From Areca catechu (taxonomy: Eukaryota; Streptophyta; Magnoliopsida; Arecales; Arecaceae): a stretch of 64,000 bases of DNA. The position numbers and the translations under genes were made by a program. This document shows positions 10,822 to 22,534 of the stretch, piece by piece. The notes below the pieces were generated by a model, which saw only the letters and a program-made list of their open reading frames with translations, did not search any database and was not told the DNA's origin. The stretch is taken from NCBI GenBank assembly GCA_021397845.1, contig CM038040.1:65189466-65253465 (forward strand), read 5' to 3'. Within the stretch, counting starts at the first letter, position 1. Every line of letters begins with the position of its first letter.

Positions 10822-10930
10822 CACTACAAGTCTATTTTTTGTGACTATTATTAATAGCCATAATTAATATATAAGTACTTAATTTTATGTAACTATTAAA
10901 TAATTGCTACTATAATTACTGTTAAAAAGT
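10822..10930. mobile_element. Possible end of a CACTA-type element or small MITE
   Basis: CACTACAAG at 10822-10830 matches the usual beginning of plant CACTA transposon terminal inverted repeats and opens an AT-rich stretch unlike either neighbour. I found no matching inverted end within a few hundred bases, so this is a weak call. Confidence 0.25.
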
Positions 10931-11833
10931 AATTTTGTTATACTGATATACCTTCCATATATCCAAAATAAATACTAGACCTATGTCATCCAGCCTATCT
11001 ATGTTCTCTATGAATAGCCAAAGAAACCAACTCCATGACTCTTTATTTTCTTGATCTACAATAGCAATTGCCACAGGAAAGATATTATCATTACCATCTC
11101 TTCTTGTAGTCGACAACAGTTATCCTCTAAATCTTGCCTTAAGAAAGCATCTATTGAGACTTATAATAGGTTTGAATCTAAACAAAAGACCAACTTTTTG
11201 GGCATGATACATGATGTATATCCTCTTAAAAGTAGGCTGCTGACTCTCATGAGAAGTTTTACAATGCAATATGATATGACTTCCAATATTTGTTATCCTA
11301 ATCATGTATGCATAATCCCTCAACTTCCCATATTATAGCCTTTCATCTCCTCCAATGATCTTCCTGGCTTTTCTTTTGACTCGTATACCTAGCTCTTACT
11401 GATATCCATAGTAATGTCCTTTCTAACATGAGCCTATACAGCCGAAACATCCCACTTTGCATTTGTTTTGAACTCATCCAGGTATTTTTTAGCTAGGTAA
11501 TAAGACTTTACTTGGAGGTTAGAAAAGGTTCTCCTATAAACACAAGTTTCGTGGAATGTCTTAATCTGAAATATAAGTTCATCCCTAATCTTTGAAGCAT
11601 ATATTCACTGCCACATTCATTCTTACATACACCTAATATTTTATGACCCTTATGTAACTTAAACTTCATATCAATGGATCTCTTTACTGTGTACTCCCTC
11701 AACGCAACTCTATAGACCATGGCATTTGTAAACTTCATCCCCAATTGTAATTTGGGTTTGCCATGTCCACTTGTTCATTGATTTCTAGATCATGCTCCTT
11801 CTCATCTTTGGAGGAACCACATTTTAATGTATA
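10931..11833 (-). pseudogene. Mutator-like (MULE) transposase, central part, decayed
   Basis: Minus-strand fragments are collinear with plant MuDR-type transposases. The segment at 11744-11508 (GMKFTNAMVYRVALREYTVK, then VCKNECGSEYM) is the Mutator N-terminal DNA-binding region (DBD_Tnp_Mut type). 11323-11120 (KVGLLFRFKPIISLNRCFLK) and 11116-10960 (RRDGNDNIFPVAIAIVDQEN, KESWSWFL) are the start of the MULE DDE domain. The frames are shifted relative to each other and contain stops. The C-terminal DDE and SWIM parts are missing on the left. The gene's N-terminal part lies at 25751-26470, beyond Sirevirus D, so D inserted into this MULE. A transposase moves DNA by cut-and-paste; this copy cannot. 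Confidence 0.78.
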
Positions 11834-11838
11834 GAGAG

Positions 11839-13278
11839 TGATGCCCAGATCGATAACCCAAGAGGAGGGTGAATTGGATTTTTGAAAATTAAAACAAGTA
11901 TATGCCTTTCAAGACTCAAATGATGCCTGGGCCAAGTGTCAGGTCAAGTGAAGTGTGCAATGCTGAAATTTAAGCAAGAGGATAGAGAGATAAACACATA
12001 CAAATACAATAAGATTTATAGTGGTTCAAAATAATTCCAACTCCTACGTCTACTATCCAAGGATCTCTTAAGATTTTCACTATATTCTCACAAGAATACA
12101 ACCGGTTTGTTTTCTTCCAAACTCACAAATCAAAATTCTAATACAACAATTTATTTTTCAGGCTCACAAAAGAATCCAATTAATTTTCCAAGATCAACCA
12201 ATCAAAAACTTAAACCCAATCCCATGTTTCAGCTCCTTGCTAAAACAAACAATAACACAAAATAAAAAAATAAGGCAACTACACAAACTCTCAAAAGAGT
12301 AGAATGTTGATGATGAAGCTCCTCTTATAGACTCTCAAAGCTTCAATGACTGATTTTCAATATTCACTAAGATGCTTACTTAATGCTTTAAGATTGTTTG
12401 TTGGAAGAAGTTAAGAGCTCTTGAGTTTTCAGGTAACTTCTCACTTATTTTCAATGATTGGTAAAAATATTCTCAAGAAATGACCTTTGATTTTGAATCC
12501 AAGTATTTTTCTATTAGTTCTTAATATTTCTAGCCATTTCTAGTCATTAGGAGATGAAAAATAGTCATTAAAAATCTTGGAAATTAAAATCTGGAAGTTC
12601 AAGAACTAGTCATGACTATAGCAATTCGAGGGCTACAAGTCTGCTCAGCTGGTAGGAGTCGGCTCATGTATAGTAATTTTAGAAAACATACTCTCTATTT
12701 CTCTGAGAGAGTTGGATCATTTACTGCAAGTCAGCTCTTCTGAATTATGCCTAAAAACTATGCTTTCTATTATCCTAAGAGAGTCAGCTCAAATCCTATG
12801 AGTCAACTCTTTTGCAATACTAAATCCTGCATGCAGTGCCAGCATGCTAGAGTCGGCTCTTCATAGAGGAGTTGGCTCTTTCAGTCCAAATTTACATATT
12901 ACAAGAAATTTAGTACATTTCAACTTTCAAAACTTCCAAAGAATTTCTAAACACTCTCATAGGCTCCCTAAGATCGAAATGAACTTTTCTAACTTTCTCA
13001 ACATGTCTATCAACAAAATTGAAGTCACTCTTCTTTCATAGACTCTCATAAAGTATTACAAGGATTTTCAATGAATATATACAAGTTTATAATAGTCATA
13101 GCAATCTCACTAATCATTTTGATGGCTCATAAACTATTCTAATGATTCAGAAGGATTTTCAATTGAAGATCGGCCATTGGTAAGCTCTTTACAAAAATAT
13201 TCTTAACCATTTGAATTTGTTAGTATACAATTCATGCTTCAATATTTTGTAATTATTAAAATTATTTTCAGGACAACA
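11839..13278 (-). repeat. 3' LTR of Sirevirus-like element D (minus strand)
   Basis: On the plus strand it starts TGATGCCC and ends GGACAACA, followed at once by CTCTTCCTTTTT, a polypurine tract on the minus strand; that orientation makes it the 3' LTR. It carries the reverse complement of the shared CCAATTCACCC...CTTGGG end motif and variants of GAGTCGGCTC (about 12600-12880). A TATAAGAGG motif lies on the minus strand near 12323. Its partner is 24291-25750, and the two differ by many substitutions. Confidence 0.85.
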
Positions 13279-13960
13279 ATCTCTTCCTTTTTGATGATGA
13301 TAAAATACTAGGTATGGAGATTTAAAACTTTCAATATAAGAAATGTATTAGAGCTTTATATATATATATAAACTTTTACAGTATAAGGTATCAGAGTTGT
13401 AAAGATATCAAAGTATCAAAGTACCAAAGTGCTTGTTATGAATAATGTATCAAGGTAAATTTTTCATAGAGTACCATAGCTTTGAAATTTACAAAAAACA
13501 AAGCTTATAAGTGATGTCTCAATAATGTATCACAACAAATTGGGTTTGTTTCATATCAAATTAGAGCTTATAACTTAGTATCAAAATTCATAATGGAATG
13601 TATTAGAGTTAAATGAAATTGTATCAAAATTAAAAGAAAAGTATCAAAATTGTATAAATATGTGTTAGAGATTGAGTTTTTACTCCCCCTCAATGTATAA
13701 ATTGAGTTAAATGAGTGTATCAGAGCTTGTAACAACTAAAAGATTGTATCAGAGTTAATAAACATCACTCCCCCTTAATTTATGCTTCAATTTCAACTTT
13801 TGGCTCATCTTTCAACTCTATGAAATGCTCCCCTTTAACTTTTACTTAATTTTTACTCTCAAACTACTCTATCTACTTTCATATTTGATACCATTCTCTC
13901 CCTTTAAGTTTTAAAGTTTTAATCTCATATCTATCTACTCCCCCTTTTTGTCATCAGCAA
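13279..13960 (-). promoter_or_regulatory. Multiple polypurine tracts of element D
   Basis: Pyrimidine runs on the plus strand (CTCCCCCT near 13683, CTCCCCCTT near 13766, CTCCCCTTT near 13828, CTCCCTTT near 13898, CTCCCCCTTTT near 13938, and the LTR-proximal CTCTTCCTTTTT at 13281) are polypurine tracts on the minus strand. Such multiplication before the 3' LTR is a Sirevirus trait. The remainder is AT-rich with many GTATCA words and no coding signal. Confidence 0.75.
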
Positions 13961-14049
13961 AGAGGGTAAAGCAAGTTGCATAAGAGGTATAGTTAGATAG
14001 CATTATTATAAAAGTATAGCATATATTATTAAAGAGAACATATAATATA

Positions 14050-15131
14050 TCATTGAAAATGCTTCACTGGTACAAAATTTGATATACTATAAGTATCAAA
14101 GATAGGATATAACATGAAGTACACAAAATGTTCATTACAATAAAAGCATAGATATGATACTGTATCAAAATACATGTATCCTAATATATAATCACTGTCA
14201 CTATCCTTCGGAATGTTGATAGTGAAAGGTGAATAAGTCCTAAAAGGGTGAATAGGAGGGGGATGTCCACTGGAACTATAGGTCCTTGAAGCCGATCTAA
14301 ATCTGGGTGCAGGAGAGAAGCTTGTGCTAGGTCTCATAATGGAAATAAAGGGTGGTCTAGGAGTAGGTGCTGCTATGGTTCTGGATTGGGTGTCTGACTA
14401 GAGGATGGACCAAAGTTAGACCTAGATCTTGTAAAACCAAGAAAAACACTCTCTAGCTAAGACTCAATCTGGTGTATCCCTGCTGGATGGATGTAGTGCT
14501 CTCAGTTTACTCCCTCGTAGAGCAATTTGCAGCTTCTCTCATCCTCCTAAAGTCATCTCTTAAATCATCTAACTCCCTACTAAGAGTTGCCTCGCTCGAG
14601 TGTCTCTGCTTAATGACCTCGACTCTGAGAGTAAGCCCTCTTAGGTTCTTTCTCAGCTCCTAATAACTACATGTGAAGTCATGTCTTAGATCCTAATAGC
14701 TATGAGTGACCTCCTATCTCAAATTCGAGAACATCGAGCTAAGCCTAGTAGTCAAAGCACTAGGAAACTAGATAAAATACTCGGTAGAGATCCCTGTATA
14801 TTGAACCGATCATCTGGTAGATGTGGGTGCAATAGGTGAAGTTCGGGGACTGCCCAGCTATAGAAGTTGAAGGTCCAGCATATGATGCTGAATCGAAAGG
14901 TGCAATATTATCATCGTCAATATCCTCCTACTTGTCATGCTCCTCCTCATCTCCAACATTTGTAGTAGCTACAACATCTTAGTCCTCATCAGAAGAGTCT
15001 AATCTAGCTAGCTTCTATTTAAAAAGTCTCTTAACCTATCTATCATCTATCTTTTGATAGCCCATGCACTGTAGAGATCTTTCATTATATCTGTTAGTAT
15101 GTAGTAGCTATCTAGCTTCTTTTTTGATATA
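14050..15131 (-). pseudogene. Third ORF of element D, C-terminal part, decayed
   Basis: Read on the minus strand, the beginning of this segment (from 15131 leftward) continues the third-ORF pattern of element B: the block near TNRYNERSLQCMGYQ corresponds to B's HTDVYDIRSLHRMGYH. An acidic region follows (SSDED-like, near 15000), then a Ser/Pro-rich part (14337-14190, RPSTSFSPAPRFRSASRTYS). Many stops and shifts are present. The segment is separated from its N-terminal part (18434-19159) by element E, whose ATCCA duplications mark the join. Confidence 0.6.
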
Positions 15132-15136
15132 ATCCA

Positions 15137-16032
15137 TGTTGGAAAAATATCTCAAATTTGGCCCCTGAAGAAGCCCTAAAAGAAGATCCAGTGAGAAGGC
15201 CATCTTAAGAGAGAGAATAGAAAAAAAACTTCTTTTTGACTCAGCTCACAAGCCGACTAAACCCACAGCAAGCCGGCTCGACAGCACGAACTAGCTATGC
15301 TCACTCAGGCATGTGGCCCAGGCGAGCATGCGGCCTAGCGCAGGTGTTGGCCCAGGCCCAATGGGCACACATGTGCGGCTACTAGCACCAACCCAGGCCC
15401 AGGTGGCACTGCTCCTGTTCAATGTTTGGTGGACCAGCTCCATTTGATGCGGTCTATGCATGTCAATTATGCAATCTAATGATGGAGCAATGATTGCATA
15501 ATGATCAGATGGCCCAGGAGTGATCGAGCATGATTTGCAACATATTTGGTGGGTTTGAGCATGATTTTTAGCATGATCAAGGTTGATCGATGGTTAAGAG
15601 GAGCTTTGCAGTTAAACACTAATTGGAAGAGCTACAGGATTCTGATTTGGACTTGGTTTGGATAGTTGGACTCCTGGCAAGATGTTATTGATAGTAGAGG
15701 CTATAAGAATATAGGCAGAGTAGCAGGCTAGGTGTGAAGATCAAAAGAGTGATGAAGGATCTCTAGAGAGTAGCTAAGTTGAGAGCTTGTGAGAGGAAAT
15801 TTGTATTTGCTTGTTAAGAGAGTTGAGAGTGGAAGTTTTCAATCTTGTAAATTTATTTTTTTCATAATAAAACCTTGTATGCCCAATTAATTATATCTTA
15901 TATTTAATTTTTTCTCTTCTTCCTTTTCTTGTAGCATCGACAATGATAATCATGATCTTGAAATCGGAGATCCATATTCTATGCGAGGAATTTCTTAATA
16001 TGAGTGGTATCAGTATAGTCGGTACCACAACA
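15137..16032 (+). repeat. 5' LTR of element E
   Basis: It starts TGTTGGAAAAAT and ends CCACAACA, immediately followed by the PBS. A TATAAGAATA motif near 15699 is a promoter candidate. It aligns along its length with 17609-18428, which is shorter by about 76 bp through small deletions. Confidence 0.85.
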
Positions 16033-16149
16033 ACTGGTATCATAGCAAGTTGATACCATAACAACTAGTATCAAAATCCTGATTGGTCATGTTAATAAAG
16101 ATCAAAGAAGATAAAGAGGATAGATGAAATCAAGTTAGAGATCAACCAG

Positions 16150-17260
16150 TTTGACAAAAAAATAATTTCTCTCTCTAGCAAGCAAGGATGAAAGATGTGC
16201 TTATCCACTAAGGACTAATCAATATCCTCATATGTGAGGAGAGGCCAGCACTATGAAGGAGAAGACTTGGAGATAGCTCTAGATGCAAGCAGAATCACGA
16301 TCCATTTATATTTAGCAGACAATGTAGTGATCCATGTACTGAGCAAGATTTCCTTGATGGCATAATGAAAGAAGCTCGAGAAGTTGTATATGATGAAGTT
16401 CCTCACCAACGTGCTATTTTTTTGAAACAGTTCTACCAACTATAGATGATCGAGGGGTGGAGCATGCAGGAGCACCTAAGTAACTTCCAAAGTATCCTTA
16501 CCGTTCTCCTTAGTATCGGTAAAAAAGTTAAGGAGAAGATCAGGGTATTGATCATGCTATCATTTTTATCACAGTCTTTCGGGTCTTTGATGACTGCTCT
16601 TTTAGTAGGAAAGAGCATCATCAAAATAGAGGAGATCACCTCGATATTACTCTAGAATAAGGCTTCCAAGTAGGAAAACCAGGCTTCAAGTTCCGGTAGG
16701 AACTCAGCATTGACGATTTCTTGAGGAGTAGGTAGCAGAAAGTAAAGTGACGAAGGATCATGAGGTGGGCGATCCAAGTTAAAGGATGCAAATAAGATCA
16801 AGTATTATGGTGCGACGAGCTAGGGTATCATGTTAGAAATTGCTCATAGCTCAAAGATCGAATGAGGGCTACTGCAATAGTATCGATGTAGTGATAACGG
16901 ATACATCAGTGATACACTTATAATGTCCGACAAAGTATCTCCTTCTTTTCAATAAATTTTAGATTCTGCATGTCTATATGCATCTATTACAAGAATGAGC
17001 TGTTCGACTCTTTAGAGGGTAAAGAAGGTTCTATCTACTTGCCAAATAGATCAAACTATGCAATTGAGAGCATCGAGATAATCAACTTAAAGGTATATGA
17101 TAAGACAATGAAGAAACTAGGCAAGGTCTGATGCATAGTTTTTACAGAAATCTAATTTTTCTCAGCATATTGTATTCAAATGGCTACATGCAAAAAGCCA
17201 GTGATAGAGTCTTGAAGGTCTTCAATGGCAGTAGTGTCATTTTATAGGGAAAAAAATGAG
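16150..17260 (+). pseudogene. Gag and start of pol of element E, decayed
   Basis: Translated pieces match the Tnt1/Tork-like type of copia Gag rather than the Sirevirus type. The frame from about 16370 carries LTNVLFLKQFYQ, then EGWSMQEHLSNFQSILTVLL and SFGSLMTALLVGKSIIKIEE (16446-16655). Near 16800 a degraded zinc-knuckle pattern is visible. Near 17180 a stretch like DRVLKVFNGSSVIL resembles the region between protease and integrase. Several stops interrupt it. No integrase, RT or RNase H follows before the second LTR, so pol was lost before or after insertion. Confidence 0.6.
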
Positions 17261-17608
17261 AAAGGCACTATCTCTTGATAGGAAGTCTAGTGCGAGGTGG
17301 AGTCCTTGGTGCATACAGGAGTCCAGTGCGAGATAGCACTCTAGGAGTAGGTGGATCAAATACAGGACAAGAGAATCTGGAGGACGACAATGTTACAAGG
17401 TGAAGTTCCTATTACCATTAAGACTTCATCGAGCAGGTCTTAGGTCGAGGTGAGCATAGTACATGATGGAGATGGGATCGAGTAGCCTGACCTGACTTCT
17501 ATATTTTTCCATCCATGATTAGGCATTTATTCTAGGGCATGGGGGTACGAAATCCTTCAAGAAGCTCTTAAAGTCAAGTAAAGGCCAAACTTTGTGTCAA
17601 GGTGGAGT

Positions 17609-18428
17609 TGTTGGGAAAATGACTCAAATTCAACCCTTGAAGAAACCTTGAAAGAAGATCCTATGAAAAACCCAACCTAAGAGAGAGAAGAGAAAAAACA
17701 TCTTTTTGGCTTAGCTTACAAGCCGCCTAGATCCTTAGCAGGCCAGCACAATAGCACGGCCCAATGGTGCACGCTCGGATGCATGACCTAATCTGGCACA
17801 TGGGCGGGTGCCAGCCTAGGCCCATGCAAGTGGGGCATGCATGGTCTGAGCCGAGGTAGCACTATTCCTATCTAGTGTTTGGTGGACTAGCTCCATTTGA
17901 TGCGGTCTACATGCATCAATCATGCAATCTGATGGCTGAGTGATGATCGCATGATGATCGAATGATCCAAGAGCGATACGGCATAATTTGCAACATATTT
18001 GGTGGATTTGAGCATGATTTTCAGGATTTCGATTTGGACTCGGTTTAGACTGTTGGACTCTTGATGAGATGCCTTTGCAGCATAGGCTATAAGAACATGG
18101 GTAGAGTAGTAGGTTGGGTGTGAATATCAAAAGAGTAGTGAAGGGTCTCTAGAAAGCAGCTAAGTTAAGAGCTTGTAAGAGAGATTTTGGAGTTTTTTGT
18201 TGAGAGACTTGTACGAGATTGGAAGTAGAAGTTTCTATTCTTGTAAGTTTATTTTTTTCATAGTAAAACCTTGCATACCTAATCAATTATGTCCTGTATT
18301 TTATTTTTCTTCTTCTTTCTTCTCTTGCAGCATCGACATTGACAATCATGATCTTGGGATTGGGGATCCATATTCCACATAAGGAATTTTTTGATGCGAG
18401 TTGTATCAGTGCAATTAGTACTACAACA
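17609..18428 (+). repeat. 3' LTR of element E
   Basis: It starts TGTTGGGAAAAT right after AAGGTGGAGT and ends CTACAACA, followed by the ATCCA target duplication. It keeps the GGCTATAAGAACA motif near 18087 that corresponds to the putative TATA box of the first LTR. Confidence 0.85.
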
Positions 18429-18433
18429 ATCCA

Positions 18434-19159
18434 TACTAAATTTTCAAAAATCAAGGTAAATACCATACCATAGGGTAGGCAAGCCCTACTCTTCCTGGCT
18501 GCCTTCCTGATCTGACTTAGAATTAAAAATGATAAATTTATAGATTCACACTTGGCCAAGTAATACATAAAGCCAATATCTTTCTCTATTATCCAATCAA
18601 ATGTACCAATCTTTAGAAAAAAGATTCTACTGACCATATTATGTAATAATCTCATTTCTGCTGACAATTAATTGGCCTGTAGATTCTTTACAACTCTTAC
18701 ATCCCTTCTTTCTAAAACTACTCTCAGTCCTTCAATCTTTCTGCCCAAATGTAAATAACATTTTCCTTCTTTGGCATCTCCAATATATTACTTAATCTAG
18801 TTTTATCCACAACATTAATTGACCCTTAATAGTAGGTTCAATGTAGGAAGCCATCAATCTCAAGTTTTTGAAGAAACTATACATAGGAGTAGGGTAAATT
18901 GGTACCTCAAGTGAGCATAACTTCTCCCATCCTTGAGCACAAATCCACTCTCTAATCCAAAAGTGCTCTTGTTATAAAAGCTCAAATGACACCTTGTGCC
19001 TAGTTGTACCGGTCTGTTGGCCATGGAGATCTATGAAGGCGGTCAAACTGGTAGATCCATAGGTATTGGAGCATCATTTCTCTTCTTAGACTGATGCTCA
19101 GTCGAAGATGAAACTATAGTTCTCCTTCTCTTATAAGCAACCATCTTCTTGGGTCTCAT
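18434..19159 (-). pseudogene. Third ORF of element D, N-terminal part
   Basis: The ATG at 19159 (minus) opens MRPKKMVAYKRRRTIVSSST, matching the basic start of the third ORFs of A and B. Further on, MSAEMRLLHNMVSRIFFLK (from 18667) and ARKSRACLPYGMVFTLIFEN match B's MRLLHHIVARILLPK and QRLCLPYGMGLTVLF. Stops and shifts separate the pieces. The ORF is cut at 18433 by the ATCCA duplication of element E and resumes at 15131. Between it and pol (19160-19507) are GAGTTGGCTC-like words that match the LTR words of D. Confidence 0.7.
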
Positions 19160-19507
19160 GGTGCTTGGATTTACACGTATTAAGCTTAAGATATGGTCCC
19201 TAGGGTATAGAATAGTGAAGGATAGTAGAAAGGGAAAGGAATGAATCATTTAAACAGTAAAAAGTTAAAGTTGGGAAGAGTGGTATTGGGTTTTAAAAAA
19301 CAAGTTTCTAACTATTTGAGTTGGCTCGTGCAAGTGAAGGTGGGTACAAATTGGCTCAAGTAAATTTTGTGTTTTAGAGTCCAAAAAGATTGGAAATTGA
19401 CTTATAGGGTCTTTAAACAATAAAATGAGGTTTGGATAAGTTTAAGATGATGAAAATTGGATCTAAAAGATTTTCTCTAATTTTGGTGAATTTCTAGATA
19501 AAAATGT

Positions 19508-22500
19508 CTAAAATAGATCACATAGCCTTAATTCATCTCTAATCATGAAAAATCTATCTTTACTAAGTAGTTTGGTGAATATGTTTGCTAAATACTTATC
19601 AGTACTAACAAATTCCATCTTTATATCACCATTTTGTATATGATTTCTAATAAAATGATGTCTAATTTTTATATGCTTGATCCTTGAGTACTAAATAAGA
19701 TTTTTAGTTTAATAGCACCAGTATTATCGCATCTAACTAAAGTTTTAGTTTACTTAATACCAAAGTCTTCTAGTTTTTACTTCATCTGAAGTACTTCAGT
19801 ATAATAACTCCTTGCAGTCATATATTCTGCCTTAGCAGTTAATAGTGCTATAGAGTTTTATTTCTTATTATGTCATAAGATTAAGTTTAATCCAAGAAAT
19901 TGGCATATTCCACTAGTGCTCTTTCTATCAATTTTACATTCATCATAATCAGTATCAAAATAAATAATTAAATCTATTAATGAATGCTTAGAATACCATA
20001 ATCCTAGATTAGATGTTCCTTCAATAGATTGAAATCCAACATATATACATATACTGAACAATATGTCAGGCCTGCTAGTAGTTAAGTATAGCAAAGATCT
20101 AATCATACCTCGATATAACTTTTGATCAATGCTATTTCCTTCATCTTTGTCAAGCTAGCTGGTTGGACTCATTGGTGTGCTAGCTTCTTTTGTGGATTCC
20201 ATCCTAAACTTCATTAATAGCTTTTTGATTTACTTGATTTGGTTGATGAAGATCTCCTCCTTTATTTATTTGATTTGAAGTACAAGAAAGAATGTTAGCT
20301 CACCTATCATCCTCATTTTAAATTCATCCTGCATAAGCTTAGCAAATTCTTGGCAAAGATCTACATTAGTTATACCAAAAATGATATCATCCACATAAAT
20401 ATGTATAATTAAATTTTATCATCTTTTTTTTAATGAAAAGAGTAGTGTCTACACTTCGTCTAGAAAAATTATTTTCGAGTAAAAGTTTTCTTAATCTTTT
20501 ATACCATGTTCTAGATACTTGTTTTAAACTATACAAAGTTTTGTTTAATTTGAAAACATGATTGAGAAGATTATAGCTTTCAAATTCAGGAGGTTGCTAT
20601 ACAAAAGCTTTTTCATAAATATATTCATTTATAAAAATATTTTTCACATCCATTTGAAATAATTTTAAATTCATATAACATGCAAATGCAGGTAAAAGTC
20701 TTATGGCCTCTAAACTTACTACAGGTGCATAAGTTTTATCAAAATATATTTCTTTTTCTTGATTGTATCTTTTGGTCACTAATTCAGCTTTTTTTCTAAC
20801 TATATCACTTTTTTCATCTAATTTATTCCTAAATACCCATTTAGTACCTATGAGTGTTCTTTATATCTACTAACTAAGATCCAATTCTTGTTTCTTTCAA
20901 ATTGATTCAACTCCTTTTAAATGCCATCATCTAATTTTGATCTTTTTCAATTTTTTTCTATGCAATTGGATTTAATTTGAGAAACAAAAGCAAAGTAATC
21001 AAAGATGTCTCTAAATGAAGACCTAATCCTAATACCTTGTAAGGAATCATCTATGATTAAGTCCTTAGGATTGTAATGTGTATACCTCCATTCCTTAGGT
21101 AAGTTACCATACTCTTTGCTTATCTCTTCCTTCTTTTCTTCAATTGGTTTATCCTTTAAGTTCAAATTCTTCATTCCTTTATTCAATGTACCTGCATTAT
21201 CATCAATGCACTCTTCTTTTCTAGAAAGCAAGGGATTAGACCCATCAAAAATAACATGAATGGATTCCTCAATAGTTATTTTTTTTTTTATTAAAAGCTC
21301 ATAAACTTTACTTGAAGTAGAATAACTAAGAAAGATACCTTCATCTAATTTTATATCAAATTTGTCAAAGTTATCTTTTTCATTATTTAAAATAAAACAT
21401 TTGCAACTAAAGACATGGAAGTAACTTATATTAGGCTTTTGATCATTCCATAGGTCATAGGAAATTTTCTTTAAAATGGGTCTAGTGAGAACATGATTCA
21501 AAATAAAACATACAGTATTCATAACTTCAATCCAAAACTATTTTGGAAGATTGCCTTCAAATAACATTATTTGGACCATCTCTTCCAATGTTATGTTCTT
21601 TATCTCTATAATACCATTTTGTTGTAGTATCCTTGAAGCTAAGAAGTTGTGATCAATACTATTTTTATTACAAAATTCTTCAAAACTTTGATTTTTAAAT
21701 TCTATATCATGATCACTTCTAATTAAAATAATTAAAAAAAAATTTTGATTTAAAATGTTTCTGTAGAATTTTTGAAAAATAACAAATGCTTCATCTTTAT
21801 GTGCCAAAAATAGTATCCATGTGAATGTAAAAAAGTCATCTACTACCACAAGTCCATATTACTTTCTACCTAGACTTGTAGTCCTAGTTAGTCCAAATAA
21901 GTTCATGTGTAGTAGTTCTAGTAGTCTAGATATTGAAATAATGTTTTTGGATTTAAAGCTTTTTCTAGTTTATTTACCGAATTAGCAAGCATCACATACA
22001 TGATCATTTTCAAAATTTAATTTTGGTAAATCTTTAGCTAAATATTTTGAAATTAATTTAGACAGTATATGCATGATAGCATATCCTAATCTTCTATGTT
22101 AAAGCTAACTGTTTTTTTATCTTAGTATTTGTAGCCACTAGATTTGAAGTACTCTTCATGGTTAGATCATTTAAATATACTATGTATATGTTTTCAAGTC
22201 TATATTCTACAAACCTAATGCTTTCATTAAAAGAACTAATAACAATGCATATTGAAGATTCAAACATAATCTTGATTCCTTTATCACACAATTGACTAAT
22301 ACTTAAAAGATTATGCTTCAAGTTATCTACCATTAATATATTCTTAATAAAAGTAGAAGGGATGATTTTAATCTTATCAATAATAATGGTTCTTCTTTAA
22401 CCATTATCACCAAAAGTTACAACACCTCCTTCTTTTATCTCTAAGATGCATAATTATTCCTTATTATCCATCATATATTTTGAATAGTCACTATCCAAGT

Positions 22501-22530
22501 ACTACCTTCTTTTAGATCTTCGGACTACAA
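19508..22530 (-). pseudogene. pol: Pol of element D, decayed
   Basis: Reading right to left on the minus strand: a protease motif with DSDYSKYM in place of DSGCSRHM, so the D-S-G triad is lost (near 22490); NLKHNLLSISQLCDKG (22333-22094); integrase pieces with IRSDHDIEF and LQQNGIIEIKN (21849-21538); and the post-integrase region (21522-20947). RT pieces include LKLFQMDVKNIFINEY (20779-20597) and an intact YVDD at 20386-20397. RNase H carries DADFAGC-like and CKIDRKSTSGICQFLG text (20106-19873). The end aligns with A and B at 19508-19510. There are more stops and frameshifts than in A or B. Confidence 0.85.
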
Positions 22531-22534
22531 GATA

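Larger units (their letters stand above)
15137..18428 (+). mobile_element. Element E, non-autonomous Copia-like element inserted in D
   Basis: The 3292-bp element has LTRs of 896 bp (15137-16032) and 820 bp (17609-18428), both beginning TGTTGG and ending ACAACA. It is flanked by perfect 5-bp duplications ATCCA (15132-15136 and 18429-18433). The PBS is at 16035-16046 (TGGTATCATAGC, one mismatch to the standard). The sequence before LTR2 reads AAGGTGGAGT, a usual Copia polypurine context. The internal region is only 1576 bp and lacks integrase, RT and RNase H, so it depended on enzymes made elsewhere. Confidence 0.88.
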
